DNA from: Chaenocephalus aceratus
Taxonomy: Eukaryota; Chordata; Actinopteri; Perciformes; Channichthyidae
Assembly (NCBI GenBank): GCA_023974075.1
Contig: JAMFTG010000273.1
Location: forward strand, 51,001-115,000
Direction of reading: 5' to 3'
DNA: 64,000 nt
Below are positions 10,151-21,489 of the stretch, piece after piece (position 1 is the first letter of the stretch; every line of letters starts with the position of its first letter). Below the pieces are notes generated by a model. That model saw nothing but the letters and a program-made list of their open reading frames with translations, had not been told where the DNA came from and searched no databases. The position numbers were made by a program, and so were the translations under genes.

Positions 10151-11045
10151 TCTCCTGGGACATGTCTCCATGCTTTAATGTTCAGAAAGCTCTCATACTG
10201 CCTGTGATGCCCCGCCCCCTTAGCCTATCATGTACAATGTGTTGGAGTGCTAGCCAATAGAAGCGCGAGTGTTACATAGTGATGTCACAAAAATAATAAT
10301 AATAGTTCCACTTTAAAATCAATGCGAGAAGAAGCAGCATGTTCAGGAAGAACACCTCGATGACACGTTAAGCATACACGTTTCCACCTCAGGGTTCGAC
10401 CTTCGTTTCCACTTTTGAAAATTGAAACTAACATGGCTGACGCAACTTCGGCAGTTTGTCGATAATGAAGAGACAAGAACGAAGCTTCCTAAATGTTGAC
10501 CGTGATGTTTTCTAGTCGATTTTTACAGAACCAAACTTCCTGGAAGAGAAATACATCTCTCTGAATCTGAAATGATTGTTTGCGAAGCCCCCAGCAGGGG
10601 TTTAGACAAAGTGAGGTTTGTTTTCTCATAATAACAAACAATGACAGCGCCCCGGCGGCCCATCGGGAGGGGAACTGAACGTGTGTGTGTTTCCCGACGC
10701 GGCTCGCATTAAAGCGCAGCTACAAAGCGCGCGGTTCTGTGTGGAAGCAGCATGGAGGCTCTGGAAGGCGTCGGTGGTCTGCTTCTCGGCCCCCCGTCAG
10801 GCTGTCGTGGATTTGAAAAATATGTCTCTTGATCTTAAGAAACATTCTCAGTCATTTCCCCCCGTCTCTAAGCGGCCGCTTCATGCCGCAGAGGTGATTA
10901 GACGCGTCGCTTCCCCCGTGCTCTCGTGCTCTCGTCGCAGAAGGAATTTGTTGGGAAAGTCTGTGAATAACAAGTTAGTTGTTGTTTATTAATGTTTCAG
11001 GGGGCGGCGTCCCGCGGCGAGGCCCCAATTACACGTTCTGTGAGA
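10151..11045. other. Single-copy block, GC/CpG-rich from 10620
   Basis: Unique sequence. The right half (about 10640-11040) is CpG-rich and contains a NotI-type GCGGCCGC at about 10872. A 103-codon frame at 10681-10992 starts at a GTG-rich stretch and lacks recognisable domains, so I do not call it. A conserved non-coding element is possible. Confidence 0.3.
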
Positions 11046-11048
11046 CCC

Positions 11049-11049
<1 letters not shown>

Positions 11050-11117
<68 letters not shown>

Positions 11118-11122
11118 TGTGT
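11050..11122. repeat. (TG)n microsatellite
   Basis: An uninterrupted TG run with one GGTG break. It directly abuts the left end of the GGGGACC repeat. Confidence 0.95.
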
Positions 11123-11348
11123 ACTAGCATTACTATACTTGTGGGGACCTAAATCTGTTTACATACTCACGTGTGGGGACTCGCCTCCCTTATGGGGACA
11201 AAATGGAGGTCCCCATAAGGGGGATCATTAATTTTAGGGTGAAGACTTGGTTAGGATTAGGCATGTATTGGTTATGGTTAAGGTTAGGATAAGTCTCCAG
11301 GAAATGCATGTAAGTCAATGTAATGTCCCCTGAAGTGATGTATACATG
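11123..11348 (+). mobile_element. TG-flanked GGGGACC repeat, copy A
   Basis: A 226-base non-coding element from ACTAGCATTACTATACTTG to GTGATGTATACATGG, bounded on both sides by TG microsatellite. It holds a perfect hairpin with 11-base arms (CTTATGGGGAC at 11189-11199, GTCCCCATAAG at 11209-11219) and a 9-base loop. Copies B (11450-11650) and C (28184-28410, minus strand) share its ends, its hairpin (slightly changed in C) and its microsatellite setting. I recognise this as a microsatellite-associated repeat common in teleosts but cannot name it. Confidence 0.7.
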
Positions 11349-11449
11349 GTGTGTGGTGTGTGTGTGTGTGTGTGGTGTGTGTGGTGTGTGGTGTGTGGTG
11401 TGTGTGTTGTGTGTGTGTGGTGTGTGTGTGTGTGTGTGTGTGTGTGTGG
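11349..11449. repeat. (TG)n / TGGTGTG microsatellite
   Basis: TG repeat with repeated GTGTGGTG interruptions separating copies A and B of the GGGGACC repeat. Confidence 0.95.
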
Positions 11450-11748
<299 letters not shown>

Positions 11749-12295
11749 ACAGAAACCAAGTTGTATCTCTTCCTCTTCCCTCAGCGTCTTGGTGGGAGCC
11801 GCCATGCATGCAGTTTGTGTTCCCACTGTAGCTTGAATCTTTTATACATCACGTGAATCTGGAGGTAATAGAAGGTGCTGGATCCCTGGCCTCCTTCCTT
11901 TGTAGAGTGCTATGGCGGTTGGTTGCATGGGGTACTGCTTTACTCCGACACATGTGATGCACAGTATCTGGTTTGTCTTGGCAAAACAAATCGATAAAGT
12001 TTATTACAAGAGGTCATGGTTTGTATCTTAACCCACGGACATGGGGGCACATGACATAATGTCGTCTTACTTTGTTTCCTTTGTGGAAAGTCTCTCAGCG
12101 GACTTGCTCTCTCTCCACTCACCCTGACTCAGACCGTCTAACCGACTGGGATGCATTGGAGTTAGTGGAAAGCTCTGATAACGCATTGATATCTAATGTT
12201 TCCCAGAATGCCCTGACCTGCCAGGTGCCTCCTTCCTCCAGGTGAGTCTCCTCTGAAGGTCTCTTAACGAGGAGAGAACATCCAGAGAGGAGACG
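11749..12295. other. Single-copy stretch, nothing recognised
   Basis: Non-repetitive sequence of ordinary composition without a convincing frame, tail or terminal repeat. Confidence 0.4.
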
Positions 12296-12600
12296 AGAGG
12301 AGGCTCCTAATTCCTCCGCTCAGTCTCCTCTCTCCTCCTCATTAGAGACGTCTCCTCCGCCGAGCGTCCAGTTATCTGAGCGTAATGAGGCGCGTGAGGG
12401 GTCTGCGCGCCTCGCTTCAAACGGCCCGGGTCGTTTGTAATCCGGCTGCTCAACGAGAGGAGGCCGAAGCCCCCCTCCTCCTGGGAGCCTCCGCCGCTCC
12501 TCTCTCCTCGCTCCTCGCTCCTCTTTCATCCGCAGCCAAAGAGGCTAATGACTGGCGGCCTGTTTGAATGTCTCAGCGTGAGGCGAGAGAAAACACACAT
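12296..12600. promoter_or_regulatory. Candidate conserved non-coding element with homeodomain-type sites
   Basis: A GC-rich unique block with clustered TAAT/ATTA cores (CCTAATTCC, TCATTAGAG, CGTAATGAG, TTGTAATCC, GGCTAATGAC) just left of the CA/TGTTAACA array. No domain is encoded in either strand. Its unique character amid repeats and its position beside XRN2 would fit regulatory DNA, but this is inference. Confidence 0.3.
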
Positions 12601-12635
12601 CAAAACCTCAGAGCGCTGCCACAACTTCATCTTAC

Positions 12636-13599
12636 ACACACACATGTTAACACACACACACACACACATCACACACACACACACACACACATGTTAACAC
12701 ACACACACATGTTAACACACACACACACAGGTTAACACACACACACATGTTAACACAGACACCGACATGTTAACACACACACACATGTTAACACACACAC
12801 CGACATGTTAACACACACCACATGTTAACACACACACACATGTTAACACACACACACATGTTACACACACACACACAGGTTAACGCACACACCGACATGT
12901 TAACACACACACATGTTAACACACACACACATGTTAACACACACCGACATGTTAACACACACACACATGTTAACACACACACCGACACATGTTAACACAC
13001 ACACACATGTTAACACACACACCGACATGTTAACACACACACACATGTTAACACACACACCGACATGTTAACACACACACACATGTTAACACACACAGCG
13101 ACATGTTAACACACACACATGTTAACACACACACACATGTTAACACACACCGACATGTTAACACACACACACACATGTTAACACACACACACACGTTAAC
13201 ACACACACACACACATGTTAACACAGACACCGACATGTTAACACACACACACACACATGTTAACACAGACATGTTAACACACACACGCACACACCGACAT
13301 GTTAACACAGACATGTTAACACACAACATGTTAACACAGACACACACATGTTAACACAGACACACACAGGTTAACACAGACACACACAGGTTAACACAGA
13401 CATGTTAACACACACATGTTAACACACCGACATGTTAACACACACACACACATGTTAACACACACACACACAGGTTAACACACACACACACAGGTTAACA
13501 CAGACACACACAGGTTAACACAGACATGTTAACACACACATGTTAACACACACATGTTAACACACACACATGTTAACACACACACATGTTAACACACAC
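12636..13599. repeat. CA / TGTTAACA minisatellite, left arm
   Basis: Units of CA dinucleotides punctuated every 14-20 bases by the palindrome TGTTAACA, with CCGACA, CAGACA and CAGG variants. The same array resumes at 19748, on the far side of an LTR retrotransposon. Confidence 0.95.
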
Positions 13600-14331
13600 T
13601 GTGAGGAAGCGCACACACTCCCTCACTAACATGTTGGTCTTAACTATTTGTTTGTTAAGAAAGGTAGTACATGTTTGTCCTGAGTTGCCTTTATTTCAGT
13701 TAAAGTTATAAAAACAGTTTACATAGACAAACTAATAAAATGCATCTAAATTCGTTTGTCAGTCTGTAAAATACACAAGCACCAAGTAATCACCATTTCC
13801 TTTGTTCAGACCTGGAGGCCATCTTGTCCCAGTGCTCAAAGGGGAGCACGCCTCCAAAGTACTCCTTATATGTGCCACATGAGTAGGCGGAGTCTTGGAC
13901 GCGATTGGTCAGGGAAATGTGTTATTTTATGAGTGTCAATTAAGTTAAAAACTATCCGTTTTAAGCAGACCTTGTTGTTGTTTAAGATATCATATTTATA
14001 GCGATGCAATAATGAATTTACTTAAGCCTTTAGGGTTTTATTAAAGGTAGACAACAGTGTTTAATTTTGTATTTAAGCCTTCACTCTGCTTTTAGAACCA
14101 TGACCTGATTGGCCAGGTTGGAGTGGGAAGGCGGGCCGTCTCCTATAAATGTGGTTGGGAAGAGAGGGGAAGGGGATTCGTTTTTGTTCCTTGCTGGTGA
14201 ATGCAGCACCAGGCATGCAGTTTGTGTTTCTGTGGAATAATGTGGAAGGCTAAGAATAAAACGCCTGTTTATTTTTGCAAGAAAACCCTCTCTCCACGTA
14301 TCGTTCTTTCACCTGCACCTCAATCATAACA
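13600..14331 (+). repeat. 5' LTR (732 bp)
   Basis: Begins TGTGAGGAAG and ends CATAACA. It contains a TATA box (CCTATAAAT, about 14142-14150) and a polyadenylation signal AATAAA at 14255-14260, giving the U3-R-U5 layout. I count only about half a dozen differences from the 3' LTR, half of them single-base indels. Confidence 0.93.
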
Positions 14332-14333
14332 AT

Positions 14334-14351
14334 TGGTGGCAGTGGTGGGAT
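14334..14351 (+). other. Primer-binding site, tRNA-Leu-like
   Basis: TGGTGGCAGTGGTGGGAT starts two bases after the 5' LTR. From memory it matches the complement of the 3' end of vertebrate tRNA-Leu (AAG/UAG class) with at most one mismatch. Position and TGG start are as expected for minus-strand priming. Confidence 0.7.
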
Positions 14352-14393
14352 ATTTAAACGCCTGTGAGGAGTCTAAGAGGACAGAGTGACTAA

Positions 14394-15610
14394 ATGAGAG
14401 GTGGACGTGGAAGAGGTCGTCAGGCAAGGGCCACAGCCTTGCCAGACATGGAGGAAGAAAAAAGACGAGGGACAACGGAAGAAGGATCTCCACGTGAGGG
14501 AGCTGTGGCGGCTGAAAGTGAGAAGATGAAGAAGAGCGTGGTGGTTCGGCCCAAAGGGTTTACATCCCATACTGGGGGTGAGGAACTCGCTAACAGTAAG
14601 CTTCAATGGAAGAAATTAGAGAGTTTGTGCACAGGTCTAAGCAGACTGAGGCAATACTTTTTGAACAGATGAAACAATTAAGAAGTGACATGGTTTCAAG
14701 GTCAAGGCAGGACTCAGAAGTATACTATGACCCTGTTCAACAGCATCCCTATGCAATGCATGACTGATAATCCAAGGCTACAAGCTGAAACCTCGATACA
14801 CCTGCTAAAAGGTGAGCCACATGGAAAATTCAAGCCACTTCAAACTAGCCAGGCCTGCTTCCTTATCCGATTGGCCTGTCCAGGCCTCTGCAGAATATGA
14901 TCCACCAATCCGGACAGCAAGGCCCTATGTAAGTGAGCCAAGGATACCTGACTTCAAAGACGGTGAAGACCCAGAAAGTTTTTTTGTTCGGTTTGAAACG
15001 GATGGCCAGAACATGGGGGTGGCAGCCATTTGAATGGGCCGCCAGAGTAGTAACCTTGTTGACAGGAGAGCTCTTGAGGCCTTGCTGGAATGGATGAGGA
15101 ACAGTCAAGTCCATATGAAGCAGTTAAAGCAGCAGTGTTAATGAAGTTTACTGTTACTTGAAGAGACTTACAGACAAGCGGTTTCCGGAGCACCATTTTG
15201 CCAGTGGGAGAGACTGTAAGAGAACCTACCAACCGTATTAAGGGCTTTACAAAAAGATGGATGAGACCGAAACAGCGTACTAAGGAGGAGATTGGAGAGA
15301 CTATCGTTTTGGAGCAGTACCTCCGTGTGCTTCAACCAGACATCCGCACCTGGGGTTCAAGGAGCACAATCCCAGACGGGGAGGAAGCGGCAGATCTGGC
15401 AGAACGGTATGCGCGGCCCACAGGGAACCTTCAAATAAAAGAGTGACTGTTGGGAAGCCAAGGTTTGGGGAGAGCAAACCTCACACTTGGCAAACTGTTG
15501 AGAGGGTGGACACTGGGTTTGGTAAGAAACCTGCATATCCAAACTTAAAAACGGAACTTTATATGTTACAACTGTCAGCAACCTGGTCACAAGGCTTCAT
15601 TGTGTCCATT
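14394..15610 (+). pseudogene. gag: Retrotransposon gag, frame-broken, with SCAN-like capsid and CCHC knuckle
   Basis: The reading frame starts at an ATG (14394) with an Arg/Gly-rich N-terminus and is then split over several frames, so gag is not continuous. A segment at 15198-15446 contains VLEQYLRVLQPDIRTW and GEEAADLAERY, residues characteristic of the SCAN fold. The C-terminal part has a zinc knuckle at 15564-15605 (C-Y-N-C, H, C in CX2CX4HX4C spacing). Gag would form the virus-like particle and bind the element RNA. The frame breaks may be mutations or assembly indels; the same type of error affects XRN2. Confidence 0.75.
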
Positions 15611-16160
15611 AAGAAAGTCTAAGTCGGTTGAGATGTGTTCAGTACCTCGTGCAGAAAGTGTGGACCATGCTAATGTTACTGATAGTGGAATTGTTCCACA
15701 TAGACATGTAGTAGATGTCACTGTAAATGGTCAAACAGTGAAAGCCCTAGCTGACACTGGTAGTTTCACAAACCTTGGTGAAGTCCAGCTTACTTAGCAA
15801 TGCAATAGCTGATTTTGATGGCAGCATGAATATCACATGTGTTCATGGTTGTAAAAAAGATTACCCAACTGCAGATGTTTATCATTGAGGTTGAAGGGCA
15901 ATCCTTTATGCTAACTGTTGGTGTGCTAGAGCACCTAGCTTATGACGTGATCCTTGGAGATGATTTGCCAATCTTGGAACCACTTGGTACAGCAAAACTC
16001 ACTAGCGTACTCCTATGTAGCTACGCGCTCTATGACTAAGGGGTTAGAACCTTTACCAGATGCAGATGATAGTTTGTGTGAAGGGGGTGATAAGCTTAAG
16101 AAAACAAGGCGACAGCGCCGTCAGAGAAAAACAGAAATCACGATAAGGCTAATGCCCTGA
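15600..16160 (+). pseudogene. Retrotransposon aspartic protease region, frame-broken
   Basis: The active-site motif ALADTGS is encoded at about 15744-15764 (D-T-G at 15753-15761), preceded by DVTVNGQTVK, as in gypsy-type retropepsins. The frame closes at 15797 and homologous sequence continues in other frames (DVILGDDL near 15933-15960). It would cleave the Gag-Pol precursor. Confidence 0.7.
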
Positions 16161-16399
16161 GCTTACTCTCCCTGTAACTCCCCTCATAGAGCCTCAATGG
16201 CAAATCCCAGATAACTTCCGAGAGAGTCAGGAGAATGACCCATCTCTAAAACCTCTATTTTCAAAAGCATGCAAGTAGATGGGGAGGAAGATGCAAACGC
16301 AGGGGGGCTGAAAAATCTAATTGGGGATCCCTTCATCATAAAAGATAACCTTTGTATTGGCAGACATAGAGAAACCTAGGCTAGTCATTCCTAAAGAGT

Positions 16400-18154
16400 T
16401 TCGCCAAGTAATCTTGCATGTGGGTCATACTGTGCCATGGCTGGCATCTGGGGCAGGCAAAAACGTATGACCCGCATTGCTCAGCGTTTCTATTGGCCAG
16501 GATTATACAGAGAGGTAATTGATTACTGTAAACATGCCATGAGTGTCAGGTAGTGGCTCCTACGAAACTTTCAAACAGAGCCCCTCTACAACCATTACCA
16601 ATAATGAGTGTACCATATGAAAGAATAGCCATGGATATAATTGGTCCTCTGCCAAAAAGTAGCAAGGGTCACAGGTTTGCCCTGGTTATTTGTGACTACG
16701 CCACCAGATATCCAGATGTCTATCCATTGCGTTCCATTCAGGTCAAACATATAGTGCAGTGTTTAGTAGAGCTCTTCTCTAGAGTGGGCATCCCTAAAGA
16801 GATCTTAACAGATCAAGGTACCAACTTTATGTCCCATCTGATGAAGTCACTGTACTCGCAACTTGGGGTTAAAGGGATCAGAACAACTCCATACCACCCT
16901 GAAACTGATGGTCTGGTAGAACGTTTTAATGGTACACTGAAACAAATGTTGAGAAAATGTATTGATGATACTGGCAAAGATTGGGATAAATGGTTGCCTT
17001 TCCTTTTGTTTGCATACAGAGAAGTGCCACAGGCTTCAACTGGTTTCTCCCCTTTTGAGTTGGTATATGGCAGACAGGTCAGAGGCCCTTTGGACGTGCT
17101 GAAAGAGAACTGGGTGGCTGGTGAGGCAGTGGCAACAATAACCAACAGCATCATCTCCTACATCCTGCAGATGAGAGACAAACTGGACAGTTACAGAGAA
17201 ACGGTCAAAGAACACATGCATGAAGCTCAACATAAGCAGAAGGTGTGGTACGACAAACGTGCTCGAGAAAGAGAGCTGAAAGCTGGCCAGAAAGTCTTGA
17301 TACTGCTCCCTACAGGGCCAAGTAAGTTACTAGCCAAGTGGCAAGGCCCTTATACAGTAACCCGAAAGGCAGGCCCTGTGACCTATGAAATTCTCTGTCC
17401 TGATAAAAGAAAGTGCAAACAGTTGTTGCATGTAAACCTTTTAAAAGAGTATCATGACAAGAAAAACCAGAAGGCAGGTAGAGAACATGTTCTGATGATC
17501 CAAGATGTCCAGCTGGAAGAAGAGGATGCGTTGGAAACAGAGGAGGCTGACATGGTGCCGCACAGAGAGAAGGGTAAACCCCAGGCCCCTCCGGAGCATC
17601 TGAGTTTGGATCAGGGGCAGCAGCTGGGTGAGCTTAAACAATCTTTCCCAGCATTGTTCTCAGAAAAACCTGGACGCACTGATGTGATAAAGCATAACAT
17701 TATATTGAAGGACACTAAACCTGTTCGCCTGAGGCCTTACAGGATTCCTGAAAGAATGATGGAACCACTGAGGAAGGAGGTGGAGTTGATGTTGGACATG
17801 GGAGTCATTGAACCATCTAGAAGTGAGTGGTCAAATCCTATAGTGCTTGTTCCTAAGAAAAACACCACTGAACCTCGATTCTGCTCGGACACGAGGAAGC
17901 TGAACAGCATTTCCTGTTTTGATTCATACCCAATGCCGCGTATTGACGAGCTACTGGAGAAGTTGGGGAAAGCTAAGTACATCACAGCTTTAGACCTCTG
18001 TAAAGGTTACTGGCAGGTGCCTCTTGAGCCAGCCTGCAAAGAGTATACAGCTTTTCAGATTCCAGGAATGGGTTTGTTTTCATTACACGGTACTACCCTT
18101 TGGTCTTCATGGAGCGCCTGCAACCTTTCAAAGATTAATGGACATTGTTCTTAA
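16400..18154 (+). pseudogene. pol: Pol: integrase followed by the N-terminal half of reverse transcriptase
   Basis: An open stretch of 533 codons runs 16553-18154. Counting from its first Met, the integrase core has the catalytic residues D28 (AMDIIGP), D87 (LTDQGTNF) and E123 (DGLVERFNG), an exact D,D-35-E spacing. A GPY/F-type module (KWQGPYTV) follows. Upstream, at about 16400-16550, a frame-broken HHCC zinc-binding region ends in a CHECQ-type motif. Past the integrase the same frame runs directly into RT (GVIEPSRSEWSNPIVLVPKK, then ALDLCKGYWQ with the first catalytic Asp). The frame is lost near 18075-18085 at a T run. Integrase before RT in one uninterrupted frame is the key diagnostic of a Gmr1-type element. 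Confidence 0.9.
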
Positions 18155-18632
18155 TGATTGTACCAGGTTTGCAGCAGCCTACCTAGATGATGTGGTAATC
18201 TACAGTGAATCCTGGGCAGAACATCTGCAGCATCTTAAAGCTGTGTTGGGCAAGATACAGGGAGCCGGGCTGACCCTGAATGCCAACAAGTGTTCCTGGG
18301 CTCAAGAGGAGGTGAAATACCTTGGATACCTGGTTGGACGTGGGCAAGTACGACCACAAGTGGAGAAGGTAAAGGCCATACAGGTAATACCCAGACCCCA
18401 GACAAAGAAGCAAGTGAGGTCCTTTTTAGGCCTGGTGGGGTGGTACAGAAGGTTTATTCCCCACTTTGCTACATTCGCTGCCCCACTTACTGATCTAACA
18501 AAAAAATCTCCCACTAAAGTGGTGTGGAATGATGAGTGTGAAAATGCCTTCCAGGCATTAAAGAGGCAGATTCTGTTAAGCTCCTGTGTTGCAGAGCCCG
18601 GACTTCACAAAACAATTTCTTGTGCAAGTTGA
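18024..18632 (+). pseudogene. pol: Pol: C-terminal reverse transcriptase (shifted frame)
   Basis: Continues RT one frame over from the previous segment: TVLPFGLHGAPATFQRLMD, then the catalytic YLDD box (18180-18191), then the thumb/connection region with LGYLVG and SFLGLVGWYRRFIP. A second frame break lies just before 18586. Confidence 0.88.
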
Positions 18633-19011
18633 TGCCTCTGGTGTTGGACTAGGAGCAGTGCTAGCCCAAGGAGAGCCTGGCGAAGAGAAGCCTATACTGT
18701 TCCTGAGTAAGAAACTGTTTGACCGGGAAAAAAAGTACTCTACGGTGGAAAGAGAGGGACTGGCTATAAAGTGGGCTATAGATTCATTGAGGTATTACCT
18801 TCTTGGAAGAGAGTTTGTGTTGCAGACAGACCACAGACCTTTGAAGTGGATGCAATCTAAGCAGCATCAGAATGCAAGGATTCTACGTTGGTGCCTAGCC
18901 CTCCAGCCATACCAGTTCACCATACAGTATTGTCCCGGTAAGAACAATCTTATCGCTGACTATCTTTCTCGTTTGCCTGACCTGTGCAAGCCAGAGGGGG
19001 AGGAGGTGTGA
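18586..19011 (+). pseudogene. pol: Pol: RNase H domain and polyprotein end
   Basis: RNase H with the first catalytic Asp in VQVDASGVGLGAVL, Glu in TVEREGLAIKW and Asp in LQTDHRPLKWM, ending with LSRLPDL and a stop at 19009-19011. The usual gypsy integrase does not follow; the 3' LTR begins three bases later. Confidence 0.88.
18993..19006 (+). other. Polypurine tract
   Basis: AGAGGGGGAGGAGG directly upstream of the pol stop and the 3' LTR, in the position expected for plus-strand priming. Confidence 0.75.
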
Positions 19012-19013
19012 AA

Positions 19014-19747
19014 TGTGAGGAAGCGCACACACTCCCTCACTAACATGTTGGTCTTAACTATTTGTTTGTTAAGAAAGGTAGTACATGTTTGTCCTGAGTT
19101 GCCTTTATTTCAGTTAAAGTTATAAAAAACAGTTTACATAGACAAACTAATAAAATGCATCTAAATTCGTTTGTCAGTCTGTAAAACACACAAGCACCAA
19201 GTAATCACCATTTCCTTTGTTCAGACCTGGAGGCCATCTTGTCCCAGTGCTCAAAGGGGAGGAGCCTCCAAAGTACTCCTTATATGTGCCACATGAGTAG
19301 GCGGAGTCTTGGACGCGATTGGTCAGGGAAATGTGTTATTTTATGAGTGTCAATTAAGTTAAAAACTATCCGTTTTAAGCAGACCTTGTTGTTGTTTAAG
19401 ATATCATATTTATAGCGATGCAATAATGAATTTACTTAAGCCTTTAGGGTTTTATTAAAGGTAGACAACAGTGTTTAATTTTGTATTTAAGCCTTCACTC
19501 TGCTTTTAGAACCATGACCTGATTGGCCAGGTTGGAGTGGGAAGGCGGGCCGTCTCCTATAAATGTGGTTGGGAAGAGAGGGGAAGGGGATTCGTTTTTG
19601 TTCCTTGCTGGTGAATGCAGCACCAGGCATGCAGTTTTGTGTTTCTGTGGAATAATGTGGAAGGCTAAGAATAAAACGCCTGTTTATTTTTGCAAGAAAA
19701 CCCTCTCTCCACGTATCGTTCTTTCACCTGCACCTCAAATCGTAACA
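19014..19747 (+). repeat. 3' LTR (734 bp)
   Basis: Same sequence as 13600-14331 with a few substitutions and one-base length changes. TATA at about 19556-19563 and AATAAA at 19670-19675. Ends CGTAACA, followed by CACAC. Confidence 0.93.
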
Positions 19748-19794
19748 CACACCGACATGTTAATACAGACATGTTAACACACACACAGACATGT

Positions 19795-19829
<35 letters not shown>

Positions 19830-20678
19830 TATGTTAACACACACCGACATGTTAATACAGACATGTTAACACAGACATGTTAACACACACACATGTTAAA
19901 ACACACACATGTTAACACAGACATGTTAACACACACAGACATGTTAACACACACACATGTTAACACACACACATGTTAACACACACACACATGTTAACAC
20001 ACACACACATGTTAACACACACCGACATGTTAATACAGACATGTTAACACACACACAGACATGTTAACACACACACACACACACACAGATATGTTAACAC
20101 ACACCGACATGTTAATACAGACATGTTAACACAGACATGTTAACACACACACATGTTAAAACACACACATGTTTAACACAGACATGTTAACACACACAGA
20201 CATGTTAACACACAGACATGTTAAACACACACACATGTTAACACACACACATGTTAACACACACACACATGTTAACACACACACACATGTTAACACACAC
20301 CGACATGTTAATACAGACATGTTAACACACACACAGACATGTTAACACACACACACATATATGTTAACACACACACACAGACATGTTAACACACACACAC
20401 ATGTTAACACACACACACACACACACACATGTTAACAGACATGTTAACACACACCGACATGTTAATACAGACATGTTAACACACACACAGATATGTTAAC
20501 ACACACACACACAGATATGTTAACACACACACAGACATGTTAACACACACACACACACACACATGTTAACACACACACAGACATGTTAACACACACACAC
20601 ATGTTAACACACACATGTTAATACACACACAGACATGTTAACACACACATGTTAACACACACATGTTAACACACACAC
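19748..20678. repeat. CA / TGTTAACA minisatellite, right arm
   Basis: Continues the array interrupted at 13599. It contains longer sub-repeats: the block with CCGACATGTTAATACAGACA recurs at about 19750, 19845, 20025, 20103, 20299 and 20452, showing higher-order duplication within the arm. Confidence 0.95.
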
Positions 20679-20739
20679 CTAGTGAAGCACAGGTCATCGT
20701 GCGGTGCATCCAGTGGGGAGGTTTCTCCTCGGAGGCGGA

Positions 20740-20870
20740 AGGAGGAAGGAGGAAGGAGGAAGGAGGAAGGAGGACACAGAGGGGAAGTCTCAGTGGAATA
20801 AATACTCAACGAGAAGCCCCTTTAATAAAGGCCCCTTTAATAAAGGCCCTTTAATAAAGGCCCTTAATGC
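20740..20870. repeat. Short (GGAAGGA)n and CCCCTTTAATAAAGG repeats
   Basis: About five GGAAGGA units, then four tandem copies of a near-palindromic GCCCCTTTAATAAAG unit at about 20817-20866. Confidence 0.85.
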
Positions 20871-20879
20871 TTTGGATCA

Positions 20880-21489
20880 GATGCAGATCATCGTGACTTA
20901 AGGGGAGATGTACGGTGGGTCGGGCACGTTCATTTACTACAGAAGATAATGGAAATAAATTAAGTATTATTGGTCTTTACCTTAAGAAGGAGAAAACAAA
21001 GCCCCTCCCGAAGTACAATTATTAATGCAATGTGGAATACATACTCGATTGCAAGTCTGCAGTAAACGGTATATATTTTATACATATACAAAAAAGAAAG
21101 GAATAAAAATGGGAAAGATAATCTGAAAACATGAAAGAAATTCAGAAATATGAAGGTGAACAGTCTAAAAGTCATCCTGTCTTTAAGGACAAAAGGACAG
21201 ATATGAATTCACACGAGGACAATAATAATGGCATTAATAATAATAATATTAATAATGACATTTAAGAATAAAAGAAAGTGACGATAGTCCAAATGTAAGG
21301 TGTCTACATATACGCGATAACAGTGGTAGATAATGGCCCTTATTATCTGCAATCTGCGGTCTTTATGTTAATGGGATACTACCATAGACTGTATATATGG
21401 TTACGACCTGCACATTTTATTTGCCGGACGGTTTTTTGAAATGTAGCTTCCCTTTTCAAATGTCACTTTTTAGTGTCCCCTGGTCTCCG
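20880..21489. other. AT-rich single-copy stretch, nothing recognised
   Basis: No convincing coding frame, terminal repeat or tail. The short antisense frame (20960-21175) is Phe/Leu-rich and not supported. Confidence 0.4.

Larger units (their letters stand above)
13600..19747 (+). mobile_element. Complete Gmr1-type Ty3/gypsy LTR retrotransposon
   Basis: A 6148-bp element with near-identical TG...CA-bounded LTRs, a primer-binding site, gag, protease, integrase, RT and RNase H, and a polypurine tract. Integrase lies upstream of RT, the Ty1/copia order, although the RT and integrase are of Ty3/gypsy type. That arrangement defines the Gmr1-like group first described from Atlantic cod. The element is inserted in the CA/TGTTAACA minisatellite with CACAC on both sides (13595-13599 and 19748-19752), consistent with a 5-bp target duplication but weak evidence within CA DNA. 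No env-like frame is seen. Several frameshifts break gag and pol, so this copy as written is not coding-competent. Confidence 0.93.

Noticed and set aside
10681..10992. 103-codon frame in the CpG-rich block
   Set aside because: No domain, no convincing start context or splice signals. Composition alone explains the open frame.
12636..13599. Array of TGTTAACA as a designed cluster of forkhead-type binding sites
   Set aside because: The palindrome is part of a rapidly expanding minisatellite unit. Many matches are expected with no selection for binding.
13600..19747. Possible endogenous retrovirus
   Set aside because: No env-like region lies between RNase H and the 3' LTR, and the integrase-before-RT order is that of Gmr1-like retrotransposons.
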